Part shown: one piece after another, positions 15,425 to 22,015 of the stretch
Layout of the letters: every line of letters starts with the position of its first letter
Numbering within the stretch: position 1 is the first letter of the stretch
Assembly: GCA_039028975.1 (NCBI GenBank)
Contig: JBCCHB010000193.1
Coordinates: forward strand, 1 to 28,522
Reading direction: 5' to 3'
From: JAHBNG01 sp039028975
GTDB lineage: Bacteria > Chloroflexota > Anaerolineae > Caldilineales > Caldilineaceae
Length of the DNA: 28,522 nucleotides
Program-made: the position numbers and the translations under genes
Notes under the pieces: generated by a model
The model's input: the letters and a program-made list of their open reading frames with translations, nothing else
The model's database searches: none
What the model was told of the DNA's origin: nothing

Positions 15425-17581
15425 CTACTTCAGATGCTTTTCTACGGCAAAAATCAGCTCTTCCCATTGATAGGGCTTTTGTAAAAAACTTGAGATGCAA
15501 TCTTGCTTGAGACGAATCGAGGACGCCGACTCGCTGAATCCAGATGAGATAAGAATCGGAACTTTTGGATTGAGCAGGCGCAGCTGATGAAAGGTCTCTT
15601 CTCCACTAAGACCTGGCATGGACAGATCAAGAATAATGAGGTGGATAGTCTCTTGAGATTGACGGTATAGTTCGATACCGGATGCGCCGTCCGTTGCTGC
15701 AAGCATATGGGCACCATGACAGCTTAGAATATCAACTACCGCATCTCGCACGTCTGCCTCGTCGTCAATGACTAAGATACTACGCCCTATTAAATCGCCT
15801 ACGCTTTGAATAGGCGGCCCTGACAATACAGTTTCAGGCTGGATTGCTGTTGCAGGGAGTAGCACGCAGAATGAAGTTCCCTCTCCTACTTCACTCTCTA
15901 CATGTAAGCCTCCATCATGACCGCACACGATTCCCAAAACGGCTGCTAATCCTAGGCCTCGTCCTGACATCTTTGTCGAGAAGAAGGGATCGAATATTTT
16001 GGGTAGAGTTTCATCATCCATACCAGAGCCGTTGTCAACTACACAGACTGATGCATAGGTTCCTGCTGAAAGTGCTTCATTTGTATAGGAGCGAAAGCGC
16101 TGCTCATCATCACCAATAGTAATCATATCCGTTGTAACCGTTACCAAACCTTTGGTAGGCGACTTATTCCATTGACTCTCATTCGCCTGCTTCAGCGCAA
16201 CTGCCTCGGCCGCATTGATAATCAGGTTCATGATCATCTGCTGAATCTGGCCTATATCTGCATTGACCAGTGGAAGAGCAGTTGCTAGTTTGCGCTCTAA
16301 GCACACGTTCTTTGGAATCGCTACATCGAGCAAGTGCAAATTTTCGCAAATAACATTGTTCAGATCGAGTGGCTGAATCTGAAAAGAACCTTGGCCTGCA
16401 TAGGCAAGCATCTGCTGTGTTAGGTTGGCAGCTCTCTCGGCTGCACTAACAATTTTAACAACATTAGGGAGGGCAGGACTATCAGCGGCCAGTTTTTCTC
16501 TTACTAAGGATGATTGGGCCAACATGGCCGTCAAGAGGTTATTAAAATCATGGGCAATTCCCCCAGCCAAGACACCTAGGCTCTCCAACTTTTGAGCTTG
16601 GCGCAGCGCTTCTTCTGCCCGCCGCCTTTCAGTTAGATCCAAAATTTGAGCGATTAGTTGATGTGGGTTCCCTCTCGAATCGCGAATCAGGGAGACCTGT
16701 ACAAAAGCTGTGACGGTTGAACCATCTTTACAAAGGTAACGTTTTTCAAGTTCGTAATGAGAGATTTCGCCACCAATCAATTGATTGGTCAAACTCAGAT
16801 TAAGAGATAGATCATCAGGATGGGTGATCTCTGGGCACTTTTGCCGACGTAATTCCGCTAAAGTGTATCCTAATGTATTACATAAAGCCTGATTTGCCCG
16901 CAAAAATTGCCCTTCTAGCGTAGTTGTGGCCATGCCAATAGGAGCGAATTCAAAGATCTCGCGAAGTTGCTCTTCATTACGCTGTATCTCTGCTACGCCT
17001 TGATTTATGTGGCGTATAACGTATAGGACAAAGACGGTTCCTACTAGTGCTCCACCCACATGGGCAATGATGTAATCAACGGGACCCTGTTCAATGGGCA
17101 GAGGGAGCCAGCCATTGGCTTCGGCGAGGTAGAAGCCTGCAACCGTCAAAATGAAGATTACCATGTAGCGTATTGCACTTACCGGCCCAAGCATTAAACC
17201 TGTAAAAAGGGATATGAGCATCAAGATCCCAAAGCTGGCGCTAGCGAGTCCTCCAGCAATGATGGCAAATAGAGTGAGGCTGACGTAGACAACCGATAAC
17301 AACAGTACCGTAGCTACTTGAGCATATCCAAGCGCTAGTATTCCCCGGGTGATTAGCGCGAAAATCAGAATGGCTATTGTTACAACATAACTTAGCTGAT
17401 TCGGCGTACTGGCTACGGCAAGGCCAACCAAAGCAAGTAGCGTAATGCCAATGACTACAAGCGTCAATACATTAAGCAGAGGTGCTACACTTGTCGAATC
17501 GTGGCTATTGTCACAGCTTTGTAAAAATTTGGACCATTTTGTTTGAACCAACATTGACAAATTACATACTCCCTTGCGCAC
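15425..17581 (-). CDS. Hybrid sensor histidine kinase (membrane sensor, PAS, HisKA, HATPase, receiver)
   Basis: The product has 718 residues. About six membrane spans occupy residues 30-195, followed by a PAS domain (about 205-325). The HisKA helix has the H-box GGIAHDFNN with His344. The HATPase domain (about 440-570) has DNGSGM and GRGLGLA, and a C-terminal receiver has Asp652 in LDLSMPG. It would autophosphorylate His344 and pass phosphate to Asp652; the signal and downstream partner are unknown. The longest frame starts at a GTG (17581), but AAGGGAG lies just inside it, placing TTG codon 8 or ATG codon 10 (17554) in better position. The gene is convergent with the dehydrogenase at 14287, and no response regulator gene is adjacent. 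Confidence 0.9.
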   Translation of the reverse strand: MRKGVCNLSMLVQTKWSKFLQSCDNSHDSTSVAPLLNVLTLVVIGITLLALVGLAVASTPNQLSYVVTIAILIFALITRGILALGYAQVATVLLLSVVYVSLTLFAIIAGGLASASFGILMLISLFTGLMLGPVSAIRYMVIFILTVAGFYLAEANGWLPLPIEQGPVDYIIAHVGGALVGTVFVLYVIRHINQGVAEIQRNEEQLREIFEFAPIGMATTTLEGQFLRANQALCNTLGYTLAELRRQKCPEITHPDDLSLNLSLTNQLIGGEISHYELEKRYLCKDGSTVTAFVQVSLIRDSRGNPHQLIAQILDLTERRRAEEALRQAQKLESLGVLAGGIAHDFNNLLTAMLAQSSLVREKLAADSPALPNVVKIVSAAERAANLTQQMLAYAGQGSFQIQPLDLNNVICENLHLLDVAIPKNVCLERKLATALPLVNADIGQIQQMIMNLIINAAEAVALKQANESQWNKSPTKGLVTVTTDMITIGDDEQRFRSYTNEALSAGTYASVCVVDNGSGMDDETLPKIFDPFFSTKMSGRGLGLAAVLGIVCGHDGGLHVESEVGEGTSFCVLLPATAIQPETVLSGPPIQSVGDLIGRSILVIDDEADVRDAVVDILSCHGAHMLAATDGASGIELYRQSQETIHLIILDLSMPGLSGEETFHQLRLLNPKVPILISSGFSESASSIRLKQDCISSFLQKPYQWEELIFAVEKHLK

Positions 17582-17796
17582 CCAGACTTATGGTGAATCA
17601 GGTGGCAATGTAACCAAAGAGGAGCCACCACAGCGTGAGGGACCCTACAGTACTCTAATAAATTTATGCTGGGTTCTGGGAATGGCCTTCGTTTACGAGT
17701 GGAGCGTACGGCATTGAATAGAAAACAACGGAAGTAAGATTACACATTACTCTTTTTTGTCACAAACGTCAAATTTTAAGATGCTGAGAGGCTAAC

Positions 17797-18615
17797 CTAG
17801 TTGCATTGGCCTTTGCTCCCCACTATATCTGCCACTATCTCTGACAGATAGGTATAGGCATCCGCTCCATATCCGAGCAAATTCTCAAAATCTACCACTT
17901 CTAGCTCCACTGCCAATGCCCCTTCATAATCAATAGCATGTAGCACCTCAATGTAAGCCTGCAAGTCAATCTCGCCAGCGCCAATAGCCACAGACTGAAT
18001 GCTTAGATGGTCCTTTACGTGAAAATTCAGGATCCGATCGGTGTACCGGTCAATAACCTCGCGCCAATCTACGTTGGCAGAATGAAAGTGCCCTGAGTCC
18101 AATGTGATCCCCACCTGGGGCGAGTCAATGGCCGCAAAAATTGCGTCATAGTCTGCTAAAAACATAATCTGGGAACCATAATGGGGTTCCAAGGCAAGCT
18201 TGACTTCTTTATCTTCGATCAGACGTAGCAAGGTTTCCAGGCCAGCAATGGTCGCTTCTAATCCACCGGGTTGGCGTTTACCCCCGGAGTGAACGACCAG
18301 CGGACTGCCCAGCTCCTCAGCCATATCAAAATTCTTGGCAATTTGGTTGGCCGCAATTTGAGCTACCTCTACTGAATCGGTGGGAATGGGCATACTATAC
18401 ACTTCCGTACAGTGTGCTAAACCAACGGCCTCAGCCCGTTGGCGAATGCGCTTTAGATCGACCCATTGACTTAGGCCCGGCGTCCAGCAGACAGGGCCAG
18501 CTATCCCCCATGCTTTGTAGCCTGCTTTGGGGGCATAGGTAAAGCAATCTTCAATTTCGTCGCGCCAAGGTTGGCGGGTGGCGCAAGTGGTGCAAGAGAG
18601 AGTAAATTGGCTCAT
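17797..18615 (-). CDS. Sugar phosphate isomerase/epimerase-like TIM-barrel protein
   Basis: This 272-residue xylose isomerase-like TIM barrel (AP endonuclease 2 superfamily) has the expected metal-site stretches LALEPHYGS, GITLDSGHFHSA, NFHVKDH and ALAVELEV, with Glu, Asp, His and Glu as candidate ligands. Members isomerise or epimerise sugars and inosose-type compounds. AAGGAAC eight bases before the ATG supports the start. It lies 18 bp after a methyltransferase-like gene on the same strand, probably in one operon. Together with the nearby Gfo/Idh/MocA enzymes it suggests sugar or inositol catabolism. Confidence 0.85.
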   Translation of the reverse strand: MSQFTLSCTTCATRQPWRDEIEDCFTYAPKAGYKAWGIAGPVCWTPGLSQWVDLKRIRQRAEAVGLAHCTEVYSMPIPTDSVEVAQIAANQIAKNFDMAEELGSPLVVHSGGKRQPGGLEATIAGLETLLRLIEDKEVKLALEPHYGSQIMFLADYDAIFAAIDSPQVGITLDSGHFHSANVDWREVIDRYTDRILNFHVKDHLSIQSVAIGAGEIDLQAYIEVLHAIDYEGALAVELEVVDFENLLGYGADAYTYLSEIVADIVGSKGQCN

Positions 18616-18633
18616 TGAGAATTGTTCCTTATC

Positions 18634-19128
18634 TTAGTCTTTTTGTGGCCAAGAGAGAATCCCTATGTTTTTGGGGCCTTTAAAAGGCAAGGTAACCCTT
18701 TGCGAGACGATTTGGTGTTGATCATAGTACGCCTCGATAGCCTCAACCAATTCGTCTCGGCCTAACTTTGTGGAAGACCAAAAGTTACAGCATGGAAATA
18801 TCAACACTGGCCGTACCAAAGAGGACTCGGCAACGGGGCGGGTGGCTTCGTCTGGATGCAGCCCAACGACCAAATCATAGTAACTTGCCATAGCCGCATC
18901 GTACTCAGAGACGCGGCGGGAGACTCCGGTTAGCCCATGTTCCCGAGGATCGATTACTTCGCTCTCATAGTTGAATTTTTTGTTCAGTATGCGTGAGAGC
19001 ATACCTTGCCCACCAGCTACATCAGCAATGTACCGAATGCTATTGCCAAAGGTGTCGGCGACAAACTCAGCCACAACCTCAAATCGTTCTGGCCCCCCGT
19101 GAAATCTGTGTTGTGATTTTCGTCCCAT
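18634..19128 (-). CDS. SAM-dependent methyltransferase-like protein
   Basis: This 164-residue protein has a motif I-like glycine segment IADVAGGQGMLS (about residues 33-44) and an acidic residue about 20 residues on, in EVIDPREHG. A later DLVVGLHPDEATRP resembles motif IV-V regions of class I methyltransferases. A conserved-looking FPCCNFW follows. It is shorter than typical methyltransferases, which often have a separate substrate domain, so it may be minimal or non-catalytic. It precedes the isomerase gene on the minus strand. The assignment is by fold motifs only. Confidence 0.6.
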   Translation of the reverse strand: MGRKSQHRFHGGPERFEVVAEFVADTFGNSIRYIADVAGGQGMLSRILNKKFNYESEVIDPREHGLTGVSRRVSEYDAAMASYYDLVVGLHPDEATRPVAESSLVRPVLIFPCCNFWSSTKLGRDELVEAIEAYYDQHQIVSQRVTLPFKGPKNIGILSWPQKD

Positions 19129-19167
19129 AATTCGCAGAATAAAGTTGCTAAAGATATTTTGACAAAG

Positions 19168-19320
19168 CTAACTCCAGGGTTCTCTTACATCATTCATCAT
19201 ACTATAACAAGCCATATGAGCCAACAGGTTGATCGGCTCTGGTGACATGTAGAGAACCATCGGGTGCCCATCATCGTCCAGATTGTGTCATATAGTCTCA
19301 ACAAATGGGAACATGTTCAT
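19168..19320 (-). pseudogene. Possible decayed coding segment with in-frame TGA
   Basis: On the minus strand a frame reads MNMFPFVETI, then TGA (19288-19290), then a protein-like stretch containing DDDGHPMVLYMSPEPINLL and ending at TAG (19168-19170). The frame is also open for about 20 codons before the ATG. A TGG-to-TGA change would explain the break. I do not recognise the family. The rest of 19129-19693 has no supported gene apart from a 12-bp tandem repeat at 19481-19503. Confidence 0.3.
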
Positions 19321-19480
19321 GCGACTTTGCGGGAGGGATAGGAGATCATGACTATTTTGACAGGTTTTAGACGGGAATGATGTACAGAAGGTGCTCTATA
19401 CTCATGTCTGAAAGGTTACCGTAAGCTGTACGTGTTCAGGATTGTGACATTAATTCTGAGCTGGGAACATGCTTTACCGA

Positions 19481-19503
19481 TGCACCCCAAATTGCACCCC
19501 AAA
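19481..19503. repeat. Two-copy 12-bp tandem repeat
   Basis: TGCACCCCAAA occurs at 19481-19491 and again at 19493-19503 with one base between. It lies in the gene-poor stretch before the anchored tail-fibre-like gene. No function is evident. Confidence 0.6.
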
Positions 19504-19693
19504 GTGCGGCTTCACAGGTAGGATAACGCTATATATACTTTCTTATGATTGCGTTTTGAATCATCTGAGTTTCAGAAAGTAGGCAGATGACCTTATTCGT
19601 TGTCCCCGAAACAAATGGTGCATGATGAGGTTTCGAGTAGAATGAATAAAGGCTCTGCCGTTTAAGCCATTCCAGAGAACTTACTGATAATGG

Positions 19694-20644
19694 ATGCAAT
19701 CGAAGATAGTACATTTCGAAAACTGGAGGTTATTAGTGATTAGTCTATTTCTTATTATTCTTGTTCTTTGTGGTTTTGCTCTTGTCTGGTCAAATGTATC
19801 CAATACAGGGGAACATGGTATGCAACGCGGATATCTTGATATTGGTCAAGCTCGCGACGTCAACAGTTCATATGATGGCCTGAATATTCATGATGAATGT
19901 GGTGGAACGGCAACCAACATCCAACTGGCTGAAAAGAGCTGGCGAGGCTCTCACGCGCTTCTCTTTAATGCTTACAAAAGCAAGATACAAGGCCAGGGAG
20001 ACCTGTCTGCACCAGGGAATACAAAGTACGCCAATGGTGCAGGGCCTTGGCAAGCTGGTGCTGGCATGATTGCTTATTATGGCAATGGAGGAACCATGTC
20101 CTTCTACGTCTCTCCTAAGTCTACCGGAGCTGCTACCGATGTTGCTTGGGGAACCCCGAATCTTACATTGCAGCGTGGTGGACTAGTTGGCATTGGCACA
20201 ACCACGCCGACCCATGAGTTGAGCGTCAACGGCACAATTGCTACCCAAAAGGTCGAAGCAGAGAAAATTGAAGCAGAGAAAATCATAGCGGCAAAGAGCG
20301 AACGGCCCTGTAGCGTTTTAAAAAAAGACTATGCATTGCCCACATTAACAGACGTTCAACAGCATATTGCTAGCCACGGCCACCTTCCTGGTATCCCATC
20401 TGCTACTGATGGTGAGGCAGGACTCAATTTGGTCAAGATGAATGTCACACTGCTGCAAAAAGTTGAAGAATTGACCCTTTATGTCATTCAACAAAACAAA
20501 GAGGTTGAGGCATTAAGAGGATTCATCGATTCTCAGCAACAGCAAATTGACTCCATAGAAGCCAGGATAGAACCTGACACAATGCCTCTATTTCGCCATA
20601 CATCACGAACCCCATTAGACCGCACAATCCCACAGATTGCATAA
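19694..20644 (+). CDS. Membrane-anchored protein with tail-fibre-like body and C-terminal coiled coil
   Basis: This 316-residue protein starts with an uncleaved-looking hydrophobic anchor (about residues 11-33) and continues with an extracytoplasmic body. The segment VGIGTTTPTHELSVNGTI (about 165-182) is the classical collar repeat of phage tail-fibre and adhesin-like proteins. A duplicated EKIEAEK stretch follows, encoded by a 15-bp DNA duplication at 20255-20284. The C-terminus has YALPTL...HGHLPGIPSA...LVKMN..LLQKVEELTLY, a block I associate with tail-fibre-like proteins common in Bacteroidota. It ends in a glutamine-rich coiled coil. The body is probably trimeric. No good ribosome-binding site precedes the ATG. 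A surface adhesin or transferred phage-derived fibre is likely. Confidence 0.7.
   Translation: MQSKIVHFENWRLLVISLFLIILVLCGFALVWSNVSNTGEHGMQRGYLDIGQARDVNSSYDGLNIHDECGGTATNIQLAEKSWRGSHALLFNAYKSKIQGQGDLSAPGNTKYANGAGPWQAGAGMIAYYGNGGTMSFYVSPKSTGAATDVAWGTPNLTLQRGGLVGIGTTTPTHELSVNGTIATQKVEAEKIEAEKIIAAKSERPCSVLKKDYALPTLTDVQQHIASHGHLPGIPSATDGEAGLNLVKMNVTLLQKVEELTLYVIQQNKEVEALRGFIDSQQQQIDSIEARIEPDTMPLFRHTSRTPLDRTIPQIA
20255..20284 (+). repeat. 15-bp in-frame duplication inside the anchored fibre gene
   Basis: GAAGCAGAGAAAATT (20255-20269) is followed immediately by GAAGCAGAGAAAATC (20270-20284), differing only in the last base. It encodes two successive EAEKI units at the start of a helical segment. 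Confidence 0.8.
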
Positions 20645-20671
20645 GGCTATGTTTAGCTTATATAGTTTTTA

Positions 20672-20733
20672 AGATAAAGATTTTCCGCACTTCCCTTCGA
20701 CAAGCTCAGGGGAAGTGAGGAAAATCTTTATCT
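20672..20733. repeat. Long hairpin with the CCTTCGACAAGCTCAGG motif
   Basis: A 24-bp left arm (20672-20695, beginning AGATAAAGATTTTCC) pairs with a right arm (20710-20733) with a single mismatch, across a 14-nt loop. The loop and flanks read CCTTCGACAAGCTCAGG, a motif I recall as a widespread short palindromic repeat in environmental bacterial genomes. It lies 28 bp after the fibre gene and could also end its transcription, though no T-tract follows. Confidence 0.75.
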
Positions 20734-20780
20734 GGATATCTATAGAATTTAGAAAAGGAAGCATCATAGTCTGTTTGCGA

Positions 20781-20922
20781 GAATGCAGTGCACCCAGTTC
20801 ACCCCACGTTTTGTAGCCGAAATCACCAACTGGGTTCTTTACATTCGGCTTGCAACACATGTAGCACACGGTTGAGGAATCTGGGGGCGGTCCACGCTCT
20901 TTTTCAACCGTGCATCACATTC
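20781..20922 (+). repeat. Cloverleaf-like repeat, copy A (inverted partner of 21701-21845)
   Basis: The 142-bp element has an outer stem: GAATGCAGTGCAC (20781-20793) with GTGCATCACATTC (20910-20922). It encloses three arms: ACCCAGTT/AACTGGGT (20792-20799, 20828-20835), TACAT/ATGTA (20840-20844, 20859-20863) and CGGTTGA/TCAACCG (20869-20875, 20904-20910). Arms 1 and 3 are closely matched, reverse-complemented, in copy B on the other side of the RHH-VOC gene. No protein frame accounts for it. Confidence 0.8.
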
Positions 20923-20970
20923 TTATTCCTTTGCCCCGAAACTGAGATACACCCCTTCAAAAATAAGTGC

Positions 20971-20999
20971 TTGACATCACGCTAGCATTATGCTAACGT
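20971..20999 (+). promoter_or_regulatory. Putative promoter of the RHH-VOC gene
   Basis: A perfect -35 TTGACA lies at 20971-20976. TAACGT at 20994-20999 is 17 bp downstream, a weak -10 at ideal spacing. The interval is filled by TAGCATTA-type octamers, so bound regulator would block polymerase. Confidence 0.45.
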
Positions 21000-21060
21000 A
21001 ATAGCATTAAATCAGACGGATCACTACCTTTTCTGTCTTGCTAGCACTATCCTACCATTA
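20983..21060 (+). promoter_or_regulatory. Array of TAGCATTA-like octamers, probable autoregulatory operator
   Basis: Four same-strand octamers fit TA(G/C)CA(T/C)TA: TAGCATTA at 20983-20990 and 21002-21009, TAGCACTA at 21042-21049 and TACCATTA at 21053-21060. The first also forms part of TAGCAT-T-ATGCTA, a perfect 6+6 palindrome (20983-20995). They lie over and after the putative promoter, just upstream of a gene encoding a ribbon-helix-helix domain. MetJ/Arc-type proteins characteristically bind short repeated sites cooperatively. Confidence 0.5.
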
Positions 21061-21083
21061 CAACCCATGAAATTGACTCAATC

Positions 21084-21659
21084 GTGACCAAAAAACAACA
21101 ATTTAACGTATATCTCTCTCCCGATCTAATCGAACGCGTTAAGGCACATTCGACAGAATCTCAGCAATCCCTCTCTGGCATTGCGGAAGCTGCCCTGCGT
21201 CAGTATCTCGAATCGCCCGGTCAGTCCGCACTAGCCCAAACTGCAATCCCTGCGCCGATGCGAAGCGATATGTCCATAATGGTGCTAGTCTTTGCTAATG
21301 ACATTGACTCATCTATTGTCTTTTACCAGATGCTAGGGTTGGATCTGACACTACGCTCCAAAAGCGGTGGATGGGCGGAGCTAGAGCTTGGGGATGCCAT
21401 TCTGGCTCTCCACCGGATGCAAGAGCGTCGTGTGCGGGTCGAATATCCTGCTATCGATCTATGCTTTGTTACCCACATCCCATTGGAAATTTTAGTCGAC
21501 CGATTTCGGCGACTAGACGTAACCATTGTACGAGACATACTAGATGAGGGGTTTGGTCGTACCCTTGTTATCAGCGATCCGGACGGGAATATTATCTCCA
21601 TCAACGAAAATGATCAAGTTACAGAGAATTACATTTTTTATAGGGCAAGCCACAGGTAG
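21084..21659 (+). CDS. Ribbon-helix-helix/VOC fusion regulator
   Basis: This 191-residue fusion has an N-terminal CopG/Arc-type ribbon-helix-helix domain (about 5-48: a QFNVYL strand, then two helices SPDLIERVKAHS and LSGIAEAALRQYLE). A linker joins it to a VOC/glyoxalase-fold domain (about 62-180; MSIMVLVFANDIDSSIVFYQ at the first strand, DPDGN near the end). The usual VOC metal glutamate after DPDGN is not seen (IISI instead), so it may bind a ligand without catalysis. A ligand-sensing repressor is the simplest role. The start is GTG at 21084; a 6-codon frame (21067-21087, MKLTQS) overlaps it in GTGA. The gene lies between two inverted cloverleaf-like repeats and upstream of an efflux operon. 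Confidence 0.8.
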   Translation: MTKKQQFNVYLSPDLIERVKAHSTESQQSLSGIAEAALRQYLESPGQSALAQTAIPAPMRSDMSIMVLVFANDIDSSIVFYQMLGLDLTLRSKSGGWAELELGDAILALHRMQERRVRVEYPAIDLCFVTHIPLEILVDRFRRLDVTIVRDILDEGFGRTLVISDPDGNIISINENDQVTENYIFYRASHR

Positions 21660-21700
21660 GGTGGAGCATTGGGAATGGATCGAAGAGAGCCAAGAGTACT

Positions 21701-21845
21701 GAATGCGATGCACGGTTGAAAAAGAGCGTGGCCCATCCGTCAGACTCCTCAACCATACGTTGCATTCGGCTCACAACCCGCATGCAACATACCCAGTTGA
21801 TGATTTCGGCTGCAAAAAGTGGGTTGAACTGGGTGCAATGCGTTC
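21701..21845 (-). repeat. Cloverleaf-like repeat, copy B (inverted partner of 20781-20922)
   Basis: The outer stem is GAATGCGATGCAC (21701-21713) with GTGCAATGCGTTC (21833-21845), one true mismatch plus two G-T pairs. The arms are GGTTGA/TCAACC (21714-21719, 21749-21754), GTTGCAT/ATGCAAC (21759-21765, 21782-21788) and ACCCAGTT/AACTGGGT (21791-21798, 21827-21834). Arms 1 and 3 match copy A in reverse complement, while the middle arm (CATTCGGCT...) keeps the same orientation. The stem change TACAT/ATGTA to TGCAT/ATGCA is compensatory. Confidence 0.8.
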
Positions 21846-21857
21846 TCGCCCACAAGC

Positions 21858-21942
21858 TATACTCAGCTCCGTTTGAAAACAGCTGTTTGGTCGCTCTGGT
21901 AGAACTTCGGAGAACACCTGTTTTCAAATCAACCGCAGTATA
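21858..21942. repeat. Symmetric two-block palindrome before the ABC operon
   Basis: TATACT (21858-21863) and TTTGAAAACAG (21872-21882) are mirrored as CTGTTTTCAAA (21918-21928) and AGTATA (21937-21942). The unpaired gaps on both sides are eight bases, and a 35-nt loop lies between. It abuts the cloverleaf copy B and ends 74 bp before the ABC transporter ATG. It could be a terminator for the RHH-VOC gene, an operator, or another foldback element. Confidence 0.65.
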
Positions 21943-21968
21943 AGATGCTCCCATATTCGAGCACATGA

Positions 21969-21997
21969 TTCTCATCTATCTCTAACCGCGATATACT
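21969..21997 (+). promoter_or_regulatory. Putative promoter of the ABC/APH operon
   Basis: TTCTCA (21969-21974, four of six -35 bases) and TATACT (21992-21997, five of six -10 bases) are spaced by 17 bp. The leader before the ATG at 22016 would be short, about a dozen bases. Confidence 0.4.
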
Positions 21998-22015
21998 TAG
22001 GAAACGAGGATAACC

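Noticed and set aside
15417..15433. CTGAAG/CTTCAG hairpin between convergent genes
   Set aside because: It overlaps the histidine kinase stop codon, has only six pairs and no T-tract, so a terminator call is not supported.
19529..19714. 61-codon minus-strand frame before the fibre gene
   Set aside because: No ribosome-binding site, no recognisable domain, and it overlaps the start of a better-supported plus-strand gene.
21084..21659. Antitoxin of a toxin-antitoxin pair
   Set aside because: The RHH domain is fused to a VOC domain and no small toxin gene adjoins it.
20781..21845. Integron attC sites around the RHH-VOC gene
   Set aside because: The two elements are inverted relative to each other and lack the conserved core GTTRRRY/RYYYAAC boxes; no integrase is present.
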